Below are positions 47,961-59,472 of a DNA stretch of 64,000 bases, in pieces. Location: NCBI RefSeq assembly GCF_002999335.1, contig NW_020312347.1, positions 124,001 through 188,000 of the forward strand. The letters run 5' to 3'. Numbering within the stretch: the first letter of the stretch is position 1; each line of letters starts with the position of its first letter. The position numbers and the translations under genes are program-made. The stretch is from Cyclospora cayetanensis (lineage: Eukaryota; Apicomplexa; Conoidasida; Eucoccidiorida; Eimeriidae). The notes below the pieces were generated by a model. That model was not told where the DNA came from. It searched no databases and saw only the letters and a list, made by a program, of their open reading frames with translations.

Positions 47961-49160
47961 GGCTTTCCGAGAAACAGGCGATCTTCCAACACAAACGCAA
48001 ACTTCGTAGCGCCCAAAAGCCCTATATCCAAGAGATCAGCGTCCTATTCGAGGGTGTCTGCAGCAGCACAATAATAAAAGAAGGTTTAGGGAAGGCGCTT
48101 CTGCCTTGACAGTTCAGAGTTCAGTGAGTGTGTGGCTGTTCATACGATCATCCCGAAGGATGGCAGCAAGCATCAAGTGACCTCCCGCTCGGTCGGCAGT
48201 GAAGATAAAGAATTTCGGCAGTCCTAAAGCAAGATTTTTTCATTTTCCTGGTATTATATGTACGCTTTCTTGATTTCATCTCTGCTAATGCGGAAAATTG
48301 CAGAGCGCCTCCGACACACCGCTCCGGTGGCCAACCGCTACCGCGCAGTCGCGCACTGCCATGCAGGACCGGGATGAAGGATTCACTGGTTATCGGTATT
48401 TCTTTGGAGCAAAAACCTACTTCGCGTAAGCGTATTAAACCCACGCTGAAATACATTCTTTTACTGGGCATGAGAAGACGCCCTTTGCCGGCCGGTGACT
48501 CTGCAGCCATGCGTCCAACATACGGCGCCAGTGTGGGGTCTCTCTGATGCATGGTGGATCTGCATTCCCCACCGTGAATGTCACACTCTAAGCTACTTAC
48601 AGCGCAAAACTTGTAGAAATCCGTTTCAGGAGACCCCGTGCCCCCGCCGTTCAGGAAGAGACATGAATGAGACCGAGGAAACGGAAACTGTCTGAGGCAT
48701 GGTGGATCCTTCACATCCCCTCGTGCGCCATCGCAGAGGCAAACCGTCACGCGCTTACCTATATCACAAGGGTGACGCTGCACTCGCCAGCGCAGCGCCT
48801 GCCTCCTGAGCTGTTCTGGTTCTCTCCCCCTAGTCGAGCGTACTCGTAGAACTGGTTCAGCCCTAGCCTATAAAGCTACTTTCCGCATGGCCATCTCTAA
48901 TGAAGCCCCCCAAAGCAGTGAAGGCGGCGCCTTTGCCGGCCAGAAAGGAAGAGCCAACTCTACTCTCTTACACTGCAGCCTCAGCCCTCGTTCGCTAAAC
49001 CTTGCTGCCTGTGTCGGCCGCCATCAAAATCTCGTTTTACTCATTGGCGCTGCTGCAGCGGCGCGCTGCCGCCGCGCTGCGTCTCGTGTTCCCACACTCA
49101 CAACTGTGCATCCTGCTGCTGCCACGTCAGCAAGTGCAGGAGACGCAGGAGGCCTGCCCA
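47961..49160. other. Intergenic region, no identifiable gene
   Basis: Open frames at 48783-48148 (-) and 48887-49229 (+) were inspected. The plus frames run into the antisense of the YbaK terminal exon and are rejected as coding. Promoter elements of citrate synthase are expected here but none is distinct by eye. Confidence 0.5.
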
Positions 49161-51168
49161 TTAGCACACTACACCAATGATGGGGTTTGTGAGCCTGACG
49201 AGGTCGATGATGCTGATTTCAATTTTTAGATCGGGAGCTCCGCCCCCCATGTAAATAGTTTTAGGGTACAGAGACAGAACAGACGTAGAGACGATTACGG
49301 GGATGTGGGTTTTGCATGCGAAGGGGCAGACACCATTCCTTTTGAAGCCTGTCAAAGACTCGAAAGACCTCGAAAAATTAAAATTCAATTTCTTGTTGCC
49401 AAGACGGCGACCGATCTGCAAACACATCCCAAACCCTAGGCCCTATCGTTCAACCCTGCGGTCCCCTTACACGCTATGAAAAGACACCCCAAACTCATCT
49501 TAACCGTTGAGTGGCTCCAAAACAAAACCCTACACACCCCAACTGTAGCCATGCTCCTTCAGTTTCATACCTTTGCGTTTTCTGCCTTGATAAGATCTTT
49601 CACTCTTTCCCCGTTCAGCTTTTCCTTCGTTTGCAGCACCACCAAGTAGAAGCGACTGTTCAACCGGTCCTCAGTGCCTGATCCAATGCGCACAAACATT
49701 CCAGCCGATACAAGACTTCAGGCCTCACTTGCACGCTCAAATAACCGTACATATACAAATCAACTCGGCTTCTAGGAGAAAGAGGCGTTCTTCTACTGAA
49801 ACGCGACCATGCCCGGGGTTATGCATGAACGCTACTCAAGGAGAATGCATGATTCGGAGCACTACTCAAAAACAGTGCTGAAGCAATCACGTACCAATCT
49901 ATGCACCCGAATACATCATATACATATATATATGCACATTTGTATGTTTGTGTATATATATGCCAATATGCGGACGCATGCAGACGTAGACATACGTATA
50001 AATGCAGATGAACATATGTAATCATGTGCAGGTACATGGATACGCATTTAGATGAATATATATGTATGTATGTAACGGTGGTTTATATAGGACCATGTAA
50101 CTGTAGGTGCACCCCTATGCACACTGGTACATATTCATGCGTTTCTACATACACCGCACAGTATAGGCTTACACTGGCGATGAGCATATAAAGGCTCGTT
50201 CATGCATGCGCACAATGCAAGGACCAAAGAAAAAGCTGGGTGACAACGGAGAGCAAGAATCTAGCTGCACGAATGGGGGGAGCTGCCGGTCAGAGAGAAG
50301 ATTAGAAAGTGAACATCCGCATGTTTCGTCTCAGGATGTTGGAACGGCAATGTTTCATCAGAAGGCAGCACCCAAACCCCGGATTTATTCACTAGAGTGT
50401 ATGCGTTTGTGTAAATATGCGCCTCTCAACTCCGCAAAATGGAAGTGCCAGCAGCCGGTGAGCCACAGCCTACCATGCCAAAGGTTCTATTGTACACCAG
50501 TAGACAGGGGCATGCATTCAAAGCGGACTACGTAGGATCGTGCGGGCTACTTTACACAAACACCTGTACCCCTGTACCTAAAAACATCCACAAATGAGTG
50601 GTCGTGTGTGCATACAAAGGAGGCACAAACATTGAGCACTTTCCAAGTGCATATATGCCCCTGTACGTTCATCAACTGCTACTCATAAATGTTTTTGCAT
50701 CCTTCGCCTTTAGTCGCAGAAATGAGATTTTATTAGGACAGAAAGCAAATCACCAGAGTGCTTGGTGTTTTCCATGACAATTGTTTTGCACAACTGATCG
50801 ACAGACGCGGCGCCAAGCATCGGCAGTCTTTCCTCCAGGGTTTGAACGCTGTAATACGGCTTGGGGTTAATCCTGTAAACGCGAAAAGCGCATTTATAAG
50901 GCACTTTCCCTGCCAGTACGTCTTCTGGGAGGGTGATCTCTTGTCCAGTTGCTGCCGAAATGACGCATGCTGCTTGTGCAGCCGCGGCAGCAGCAGGCGC
51001 CTCGGCATCGGCTGCAAAGTAGGCCCGCATACGCTCCTCTTGAAGAAGAGAATGCTCCATATCGTATTCGCCGTTCTCTTCACCTTCTGGCTCGGAGGGC
51101 ACTACATCCTTTGGGGGACCCCCAAGGGATTCCACATTCGCATCCACACCCTCAGACGCGAGCGTCAT
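49161..51168 (-). CDS. Free-standing YbaK/ProX-type aminoacyl-tRNA deacylase (PRORSD1-like)
   Basis: The YbaK domain hydrolyses mis-charged aminoacyl-tRNA. Three exons join in frame to about 258 residues: 51168-50754 (ends CTCTG|GTGATT), 49677-49571 and 49415-49161. The sequence runs ASVDQLCKTIVMENTKHSG, then TEDRLNSRFYLVVLQTKEKL and NGERVKDLIKAENAK, then NFSRSFESLTGFKRNGVCPF, CKTHIPVIVSTSVLSL and YMGGGAPDLKIEISIIDLVR before TAA. The GF..NGVCPF and GGGAPDLK blocks are those of the YbaK/PrdX fold, and the Lys in CKTIVM corresponds to its conserved Lys. No synthetase domain follows, so this is a stand-alone editing factor rather than the N-terminal domain of ProRS. A non-conserved N-terminal part of about 60 residues, acidic and alanine-rich, precedes it. 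The first ATG in the open frame is used; an additional 5' exon (for example near 51700-51500) is possible. Confidence 0.8.
49915..50085. repeat. TA/CATA-rich microsatellite in a YbaK-gene intron
   Basis: TATACATATATATATGCACA and related runs occur between the first and second exons of the deacylase gene. Confidence 0.85.
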
Positions 51169-52229
51169 GACGCTTACGATGATGGGGAAAGGCTCCAACT
51201 AACCGCACACCGCCTAGGCTTCAGCAAAATGAATTGCGCGGCGAGATCGCACACGGGAAAAATGCCACGCGCGCTGGTTAACAACCGGGAAGAGCGAGGT
51301 GACGCCGGGAAGGCACGTGTTGATCGAAATCACTGATGCAAGAGCAAAAACCCCCTTCCCGCTTCTGCGGGTTCGATTGAGGCACAAGGTGCATGAAGAC
51401 TGTCTGTTGAGATGTGTCCATAAGGGGCATATCTGCAAAGCTGACATACCAAGCTCGTACTGTACGGCGTGCAGCCCTCAAGCTGCGGGAGGACGAAGGG
51501 AAGCACGAAACCAGGCGCTCAGAACTGTTAGCCACCGGGAAATAGTCTTTGACACCCTTTTAAACAGCAAAACAAGGGAAGCCAACGCCAACTTGGCTGA
51601 CAGTGGCAGCAAAGACGAGCAACCTGCAGCCCGCCTCCACTCAATGTCGGATACATGCATGCAGCGCTCTACCCGAGAGTCCCCTGACGGGACTTGCTTC
51701 AGTTCCTCCAAAAACTTTTAAAATATGACAAATCTGAATCTTGGGGCAGCACATGTGGAGTGAGTTGCTCCCTTTCTTTTAGGTGTATCAGCAGTTTCGA
51801 GCGCCGCCGCGGCCAGTGCCGGAAACACCCAGCTATCCGCGTATCTCGAAATTCTGCTAATAGGCGAGCGTTCGTGTCCTACGCGCTATCCAACAGGCTT
51901 GTCACTTCTGGATCGTCCATGCGCCTCGCCAGAAGGTGTACAACATCGGTGTTACGTCTCGCGGAGCATTCCCTCGAGCTGCGCCGCGGCTAACCCCATT
52001 TTCCTGGACTATGGTGCAACGCGTCGTATCTGGATGTGCAGAGTCCTTCATCATCTCCTGCTCAGAGGTCTAGAATGTTGACAGGTGTGACTCCTGGGTT
52101 TGGGGTGTGTCGTGTCGTACAGTCCCGTCTGCCGAACTGAACCTGAAGATTCCTGGCAATAGAGTGCCGTGCGGCTCAAACTCGCTTACCTTTTTCGTGG
52201 CTTCTTGTGGAATTTGGTTTTCTTTCTAG
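51169..52229. other. Divergent region between the YbaK and TMEM234-like genes
   Basis: The minus frame 51711-51478 (EELKQVPSGDSRVERCMHVS) may be a 5' exon of the deacylase gene. A small first exon of the TMEM234-like gene must also lie in this interval unless coding begins within the open stretch 52163-52229. Neither could be fixed. Confidence 0.35.
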
Positions 52230-53211
52230 GGCTGTTGCTGGTTGGTGCGATCTGGGGCATCACCACCCCGCTGATGCGGATTGAAAGCGTAGACGAGGCA
52301 GCGCAACGGCAGAAAGAACAAACCTCTAAGGCAGCATGGCCGCTGCTGGTCCATCTGCTCCTCAGATGGCGAGTAAGCACCCGCCTCTAAGCTCGAAACT
52401 CAGATACAGTTTGCTTCCTGCTCAAAATAGCAGAACTTGCTCTTCATGAAGGTTTGAGGGGGGGGGGGTGCTGCTTTTCGTTCTCGTGGCTGCAGTTCAC
52501 ACTTCTATACATCATCAATCAGCTAGGATCACTGGCTTACTACGCCCTCCTTGGCACATACGGTGAGCTGCTCACCTAGGGAGCTAGCCAGGTCAACCCT
52601 TAGCGCCCCCGATGAAGACGAGCTTTCCAGACTTTCCAACACCCAGGCGGCGTACTACCGCCCAGTGAGCATTCAAGTAGAGCTAGCTGGCTAGCCAGCT
52701 CTACTTGAGAGCGCGTGGCGCGCCGGCACGGCACATATCCTGGGGTGCACGTGTCTTTGGGTCTTGGGAGGAGAGCGTTTTGAGTGTCGGACGATTTGGG
52801 GATATTTGTATGCGAATCGGTGGGTGGTGCTGTGCAGATTTGATGATTGCATCGCCTTTGGCGAACGCTTTGGCATTCGTCTTTACATTCGCTACCGAGG
52901 CTGTCCTGGAGAAGCGAGCACCTCATCTAAGTCAGTGCGCCTGTTAGAAACTTGCACTCTTGTCGCCTCTGCGCGATGTTGCACACGTAAATTCTCCTGG
53001 CTATTGTGAGCTGCCCTTGATCTCCTGCACCGCGCGTATATTTTGGCCGGTTTCATAGGCTGTTTCTTTGCTGCGTGTGCCCGTGGCGTCCATCTTTGTG
53101 TGCTACTTATGCTTTTAGTCATAGTGGTGTTTGGTGAGTGCAGCTGAGGTGTTGGGGTCGCTGCTGGTGATTTTGGGCTTTGCAATTTGTCTCCGTAGCC
53201 GAGGCGAGTAG
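52230..53211 (+). CDS. TMEM234-like small multi-pass membrane protein (first exon not located)
   Basis: Four exons join in frame: 52230-52372, 52496-52562, 52838-52930 and 53144-53211. They encode GLLLVGAIWGITTPLMRIES, then WPLLVHLLLRWR, FTLLYIINQLGSLAYYALLG, DLMIASPLANALAFVFTFAT and EVLGSLLVILGFAICLRSRG before TAG. The order matches TMEM234: a first helix with WG.T.PL, an NQ.GSL.YY motif in the second, DL..A.P..N.L.FVFT in the third, and a final helix with a short basic end. This family resembles half of an EamA/DMT transporter. The acceptor TTTTCTTTCTAG at 52229 is strong and implies a short upstream exon with the ATG. If it is skipped, the frame is open back to 52163 but has no ATG. Function in parasites is unknown. 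Confidence 0.72.
52679..52714. repeat. Inverted repeat, 12-bp arms with palindromic core
   Basis: TCAAGTAGAGCT and its exact complement AGCTCTACTTGA flank a 12-base centre that contains the palindromic AGCTGGCTAGCCAGCT. It lies in the intron between the second and third listed TMEM234-like exons. Confidence 0.9.
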
Positions 53212-53646
53212 CCATACTCACCGGAAAGCAGCAGCAGATTTCCTAGCGCAGAGAGGTGGCAGCACGCATGGACCTCTCCTGTGCACGATAGGCGCTCCTA
53301 GCAGCCGCCGTTAAAAAGAGTAGCTCGCTAGGGGCTTGAGGTTCATACAAACAGCGCCCTCGACGCTGAAACTTCCAACCAAGGGTGGTCTCCGCGGTAC
53401 TGTGTGTGTGGGCGCCCGTCAAAAGACAATCGAGCGTCTACCTCACCAAGCGGGCGCTGCGCTTCCAAGCTGCATTCGTCGAGTCGTTGCAAGCCAGTGT
53501 CTTATTTAAAAAGTCGCACTTTACATAAGCGGCCTCCTTCTAGAGCCATGTACAAGACCCCCAGCGCACACAGGCGCCTCCTCCTCCCCCACTCTTCGAG
53601 CCGCACGCGTGCCGGCTTCGCAGACTGCCCCTTACGCGTCGAGGTA

Positions 53647-55853
53647 TTAAGTGAACTTGGCCTCCCCCTCCTCCTGATCGCGCAAAAAGCCCCCAAAGCC
53701 TTCGTTCTCAATGTGAGCGGCGAGCTCCATGCCGCCACTCTCCACGATCTGCCCTCCGTGCATCACGTGCACCTTGTGAGGCCGAACTGCCTCGAGTAGT
53801 TTCCTGTAGTGCGTTGTAATGAGGAAAGAGGCGTCACTCGTTTCAGCTGCCCCACGCACAAAAACACTCACAACGCAAGTCACTGGGTATTCATTTTGCA
53901 GCCCGAAGGGCTCCCGTGCTGGCGGAAAGCCGTTCGCGGCGCAGGCTACCTAAAGCAGGCGCTGCCAAAGGCCTCTTCTAGAAGCTAGTTTTTCGGAAGC
54001 CTGTTGGGAGGCTACGGCCTAGATATGACTTTTTGTGCATAAAAACCCTAATTCCACTCAGTGTCGGAGCTCATCGTCATGAAGCATGGGCTAAACTATC
54101 ATGAAAAAAGCATGCTGATGAGGGTCCGGGGTGTCAAGGGAGTGAGTGGCTGGCTCCAGATGCAACTTGCCGTAAGTCTTGATCGCCGCGACTGCAGTCG
54201 CAAAGGCATCCACGTCGAGCCCCGAGTCTGCCTCATCCAAAAGCGCCAAGGAAGGTCGCAGCACGAGAAGCTGCAACAACTCGTGCCGCTTCTTCTCGCC
54301 GCCGCTGAAGCCGTAGTTCAAGGGGCGGTGCAAGAACGAATACGGCAAGTCCACAAGCTGCAACAACACTCAAATTCGTGCAGCCTTTGCGTGGCGGCAG
54401 CCGAAGGAACGGAGATAAACGCAGCCACCCTTCGACGGCATGGGCTGCTCTACGCATCTGCGGTGTATGCACGAGCTTCAGACAAGCCCCCCCCCTTTTT
54501 TCTGCGGTGTATGCACGAGCTTCAGACAAGCCCCCCCCCCTTTTTCTGCGGTGTATGCACGAGCTTCAGACAAGCCCCCCCCTTTTTTCTCCCCCCCGAG
54601 CGGACGTCAGACGCTCGCAAATACAAAAAAACTTCGCTATGTAAGGAATTTAGAATAGGAAGCCTGCTGTGTCACTCTCTCTCGCCGTCAGGAAGCACTT
54701 TCCCTTCCCGCAATACCTTCATGAGTGGCTTCACGCTTTCTTCGAAGTCTTCCTTGCTGACTTCTTCCTCGTTCCTCCATTTCCTCCGTTCGTTGACGGC
54801 CGTCCGTAAGACTTCGAAGCCGGTGACCATGGGGATCTCCAGGGGATATTGGAAAGCCAGGAAGAGGCCGCAAATAGCGCGATGATCGACAGGAAGCGAC
54901 AAGAGATCTAAGCCCTTGAAGAGGACGCTTCCCGCGGTGACTCTGTATGCCGGAGAGCCGGCGAGCACTTTTGAGAGGGTGGATTTGCCTGCATCCACGT
55001 GCGCAGCATCCACAGTGTTCCCTGCCCACTCTGCAGCTAGCCATGCAGCAATACATGCCCCGGGAGCTAGCTGCGGGGATCCGCGCTGGGAGCACAAGAG
55101 AAGCCGAGCAGCTAGGAGCGAGGCATGCCACGGAGAAGAAAGAGAGGCTGCAAAAAGAGAGGCTGCAGAAAGAGAGGCTGCAAAAAGAGAGGCTGCAACA
55201 GAGAGGCTGGGCGGCGTGGCGAGGGGCAGCGGGAGTCTTTTTCGACAGAGCAGCGCTTTTGAAAAGAGGGGCGATTTCTTCGTGGCGTGTTTCTATGGGA
55301 AAAAGATACCCGATCCGTTTCTTCCCATAAGCGCATGCACTTCGCCGCATCGTATGTCCAGATCGATGCCCTTTAGGATTGGCACTTCGTCTTCGATTGC
55401 GACGGCCTGGAGACTGCGAACGGAGAGAAGCGGATCCCTTTCCGGATTCCAGTCTTCGTGCTGCAGTTTGGGTGTGGTGTCTGTACACATCTGCTGCAGG
55501 AGGGCTAAGCGGCTCTGGTTGCCCCCGCTACTGGGGGGGGGGGAGGGGTGGCCGTCTCTGCCGTTGAGGGCGGAAGCGCCTTCAGCGTGGAGGGCAGGCA
55601 TCCCTCTTCCCAGGCGCTCGCGGTGGCGATCCCCCCAAGGGACCGTTGCGAAAGCTGAGAAGGCCGCTGGAAGCGGCGGCAAGCTGGTGCGCTCATGAAC
55701 AAACGTGAATCCAAGCACCCCCGCGGGGGCCGAATAGGAGTCTCCCGAAGGCGTTCGAGAGTTGCACACGAAGTGGCAAAGCGCGAAGGCGCTGAGGAGG
55801 CGATAACATGCACGGCCCCAGAGGGAGTTACGCAGGAAGCCAGGGGATCCCAT
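53647..55853 (-). CDS. sufC: SufC, ABC ATPase of the SUF iron-sulfur assembly system, apicoplast-targeted
   Basis: SufC is the ATPase partner of SufB/SufD in plastid Fe-S cluster assembly. Four exons join exactly: 55853-55310, 54988-54717, 54357-54167 and 53836-53647, giving 398 residues. The Walker A motif GRNGSG-GKST is split by the first intron; the Q-loop is AFQYPLEIP; the ABC signature and Walker B lie in [19 protein letters not shown] and [15 protein letters not shown]; the switch His is in [16 protein letters not shown]; the end [20 protein letters not shown] is SufC-specific. The start at [10 protein letters not shown] gives a signal-peptide-like stretch ([19 protein letters not shown]) and then a long Ser/Pro/Arg-rich leader of roughly 130 residues before the ABC domain, as expected of a bipartite apicoplast-targeting sequence. 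The frame is also open upstream of this ATG. It is transcribed divergently from SRP19. Confidence 0.93.
54459..54592. repeat. 44-bp tandem repeat, three copies, with poly-C/poly-T block
   Basis: Copies starting at 54459, 54503 and 54547 each read TGCGGTGTATGCACGAGCTT, CAGACAAG, a C-run and a T-run. They differ only in homopolymer length and fill much of the second sufC intron. Confidence 0.95.
55142..55216. repeat. 15-bp tandem repeat, five copies
   Basis: GAGAGGCTGCAAAAA, with minor variants, repeats at a 15-bp period in the first sufC intron. As the period is a multiple of three, both strands stay open here and produce spurious ORFs. Confidence 0.95.
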
Positions 55854-56879
55854 GCTGAGGAGAAGCTCCTGATGGGGGGGACATGCAGGCGGAGAGCCTG
55901 ATGCCGTAGCGCCGACGTCGATGGGCGCGTCCAGGAGGAGAAGCAGAAATCTAGAGAAGCGGCAGAGCGCGGAAGAATCGCCGATTCCTTGGTGTGTCGC
56001 TGGGTTGCTGCGACAACCGGGCAGTTCCCCCGCGTTGCGCGCGACGCTCGTCAGGCGTAGGAGGGAGCGCCGATGACAAGGAAGAAGGCTTGCAGAGGGT
56101 GTAACTCGAAAAGATGCACGAAACACGAGAGAAGAATGACGGGAAAGGCGGGGCTTCGGCTGAGGGCCCCGTGGGGCAGCGAACTTGAATGGGATCGTTC
56201 GGGTGTCTGCGTTCAACATTCCTCATGAAAGGCACTTCATCAGAGAACTTGTCTCATGGATGGCGTGGCTTGTTTCTGGGGCGTTTCTTCCATAGACTTG
56301 TCTGGACGGTGGCGCGCTGCAGCATGCAGGGGTACCAGTAGGGGTCTTTTGGAGGTCTTCCTAGGGGGTGCCTGAAGCGACCAACTTCGGGATTCACGCA
56401 CGACACCGACTTTGAGAAGACAATTCGACATTTTCTTTGGCCTCTTGCGTCCCGGGGAGACGGAGAAAGGGGCCGCTTTCCGCCCCCGCAGCACCGTGGA
56501 TGGCTGCGGACGCCACTGGGCACTCCTACGGGGGGACCCTCGGTGGCCGTCTTTCTCTGCTCGCGACGTGAATTTCTGGCTTTCGCATCTCTCACCTGCT
56601 CGCCGCGAGGCAGAGTTTGCTCTGACAGCGAGGCAAAGCTGCGTGTTCAGAGGTCTGCAGCTGTTGCACTGTCGGAAGCGGGCTGTGGCGGTGTCTCGGT
56701 CTTGTGCACGCGCAGACGGGCGCCAGTCGGCAGGACGCGTCAACGCCACCTTCAGCGTAGCTTGAGCGGAGCCTCCGCGTTACGGGCGGAGGCGAAGTTG
56801 GAAAGCTGGCCGCGCTCACCCAGAGGGCCAGTTCCGCTGCAGACAGCGCCTCATCATCCGACGCGAGGAGCAGCAAAGA
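55854..56879. other. Head-to-head promoter interval, sufC / SRP19
   Basis: About 1 kb separates the two divergent start codons. Open frames on both strands (for example 56412-56765 + and 56749-56240 -) are leader-like and lack domains. Transcription start sites cannot be placed from the sequence alone. Confidence 0.5.
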
Positions 56880-58031
56880 ATGCCACGGGGCGGTCAAAAT
56901 GCTCTTCCTTCTATGGCTGCTGGCAGCAGCCAAGGGAGTCTCGGCATGCAGCTACCCCCAGGGTTGCCTCCTGAGCTGCTTTCCCAGATGTTTGGCGGTG
57001 CAGGAAGCCCTTCGCCGCTGTCAGGCCTCTTGATTTCCGGAGAGAAGGAAGCGCCAGAAGAGGATGACGGCGTTGACAGGAGTCGGTGGCTCATACTGTA
57101 CCCAGCCTATCTGAACAAGAAATACACCACGGCCCAAGGCAGACGCGTCGGGAAGGCGTTGGCCGTCGAGGATCCCACAATCGACGAAATGAAGATGATC
57201 TGCGATCATCTGCACATCCCAGTCCACGTTGAACGCGTATGCTCATGATTCTTCTGGCGCTCCTCGAAAAAAAACTCCCCTTGTTCGGGTGCAGAATCTG
57301 CAGCAATTAGACGGAAGGACTTCGCGTGCTCATGTGTCTGTGACCGTAGAGGGATGTGTGTCTTTTTATGTACATAGATTGTGTATACATGTATATATAT
57401 ATATATATGTATATATGTATCTCTGTATTTATATATAAATATGGTCATGGGTGCTAATCTGTATGTGTCTGTATGCGCGGATCTGTACAAGAGTGTGCAC
57501 GTGTGGGTGGGTGGGTCGGTGTGCCCTTGCTCGATTCTCGTTCGTGAAATCGTGAAGTCTGCCGTAATTGCAAATTGCATGAGCATTATTGCGCATGCAG
57601 GCAAGACGCTATCCACGCGACTGGCTGTTGAGCGTCGGTCGGCTGAGAGTGCAGCTCAAGACGGAGGCGGGGAAGCTGCACAATGAAAGCATCACCAGTA
57701 GTGCGTTTTTGTGGGAGGGGGGAGGGGTGGCGTAGGGCTTTGTGGAAGGTGGCGAAGGGCGCAAGAGCTGAATAGCATGAGCCGTTATCCCCTTGGAATG
57801 AGGGGCGGGAAGAACTTATTGGTTTTCCGGGCTGAGGTGTCTTTCGACGACGTTTAGAGGTTTTTCTAAGTTAGAGAATCCACTTTTGGTTTTTCATTGG
57901 TGGTGCCCTTTTTTGCAGAGAAGAAGCTGATGGAGGAGATGTGCAGCCTGATTCCCAAGCTGAAGACGCGATCTCAGCAGCAGTCGACCCCGTCAAGTAA
58001 CCCGACATCGAAGAAGAAAAAGAGGAAATAG
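56880..58031 (+). CDS. SRP19: Signal recognition particle 19 kDa protein
   Basis: SRP19 binds the S domain of SRP RNA and promotes SRP54 loading. Three exons, 56880-57236, 57601-57697 (or 57700) and 57919-58031, give about 188 residues. Family blocks are RSRWLILYPAYLNKKYTTAQ, GRRVGKALAVEDPTIDEM, the exon 2 start ARRYPRDWLLSVGRLRVQLK, and the C-terminal EEMCSLIPKLKTRSQQQ with a lysine-rich end (SKKKKRK-stop) typical of SRP19. The N-terminus is longer than in yeast or human, with a Met/Gly/Pro-rich lead (MPRGGQNALPSMAAGSSQGS). Both possible exon 2 donors (A|GTAGTG and A|GTGCGT, three bases apart) keep phase and differ by one serine. Confidence 0.92.
57375..57442. repeat. TA-rich microsatellite in the first SRP19 intron
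   Basis: GTATATATATATATATGTAT-type runs. Confidence 0.85.
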
Positions 58032-59472
58032 GCGCTGGGGGGCAGAGGGAAAGGGGAGGGAGAAGCCGGGGGCCTTTTGGTCATGAAGTGTGCGTCCGTG
58101 CTCTGCCGGGCAGCGAGGCGAACTGCTCTGTACGCTGCTTGCTGAAGGGCCGATGCAAGCGAACCCTGCAGAAGAACGGGGTGACACTTTTCATGAATGC
58201 CGGTTCCCGTTTTCCCTGGGCTCCCTAAGAGCATCTATTGTGTCGCCTTAGAGGTGCTCCATTGACGTGTGGCGCACTGAACCTACCGACGACCAGAAAA
58301 ATGCGTTCTTTAACCCGCCTATCGAAAATCTAGATCTTTGCTGCACGGGGAGTGGCGGGGACAAGGTGGGGCCTACGCCTGCTGCCTCCGCTTCCCCTTT
58401 CACCGAATGCACGTTGCAGCCAGGCTCACGGCGTGCTACGACGTGTGCAAAAGAGGCTTCTTCTTGGAGGGGCAGAGAGCTGTAGGCGCCGCCACTTCCC
58501 CCAGTTCCCTCGTGCACAGCACTGAAGATCTGTTTCCCAACTGGGTCAAGCGTCTCCTCCGCACTAGGGAGAACTGCAGGGGAGAGAGGACTGCACGAGG
58601 TTGACTCGAGCATCCCACAGTAGACACTAAATCAAAGGAGGCGAGGTCACTTACTCCGCCCTAGAGCCCGTGGCTTTGGCTGCAGTGCAGGGCGCTCGCG
58701 AAGCCATTATATGCAAGCGCGCACCCCAAGGGGCCTGTGGTGGGCGTGCGTGTTGCGTGGGTTCGAGACACATAAGAAATTAGGAAGTACATTTTTGCAC
58801 CTTCCTCCAAAGCCTTTACTGGGAAAACACCAACTGAGCTGCTCGAACACACGTCTCCACCGGGAAAGCCGCCGGCATGCATACACGGGTGCGGCGTCAA
58901 CACGCGGGAGGGGTCGGTGGTCAAAATGTCCTTTCACTGAAACTGCATTAACGAATCGCGTCGGCAGCAGGCGAACTGTGCAATGGCGCCCTAGCTGGAA
59001 GATAGCAAGCGGCAGGGAGAGAGGGGGGCCGTCACATGTCGTCCTACCTACGCAACGTCTAGTAGAGCCGGAAAAATACAACAAGAAGCTTCCAAACGTA
59101 TCGTAAATCCTCTCCTGTAACCCAGCCATTACGCGCCGAGCGGCCTTACAGGCTTCCCTGCACCTCACAGCGGTCCCCGGTAGGCACACCTGTGGAGCAC
59201 CCCGAGAAAAACTTCGCACTAAGCGCCTTCGGGGGTGTGGGATGGGTTCAGCGGGGAGAGGGGGGCAAGTAGGTGCATCGCTGGAGGTGTGCACCTTTCT
59301 TCCGTATGACCTTCCTGCTAGTAGCATGCAGGGGGATCAAGCTGAACGGCGATGAGTCCCTTCCCTGCTGCGCCTCTAGGATTCCTCCGTCGAGGGGAGT
59401 GGTAAACCTGCTGGTTGAAGCTCGGAGTCGGGCTTAGTTTCTTGTTTTTCTTTGTCTCCTGAGCTCTTCCGC
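58032..59472. other. Convergent intergenic region
   Basis: It lies between the 3' ends of SRP19 and the transporter gene. Minus frames 58613-58248 and 59327-58707 are open but have no motif, membrane segment or splice support. Confidence 0.5.

Noticed and set aside
48887..49229. Plus-strand frames ending DEVDDADFNF
   Set aside because: They are antisense to the final YbaK exon, which has matched splice phase and strong family motifs.
49425..49545. AAACCCTA-like motifs suggesting interstitial telomere repeat
   Set aside because: Only isolated single copies occur; there is no tandem array.
54061..54885. 274-codon plus-strand ORF over the SufC exons
   Set aside because: It is antisense to two verified SufC exons and is kept open by the 44-bp repeat.
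55293..56219. Using the first Met at 56219 as the SufC start
   Set aside because: The extra 120 residues are Arg/Pro/Ser-rich and would place the signal-peptide-like segment internally; the Met at 55853 immediately precedes it.
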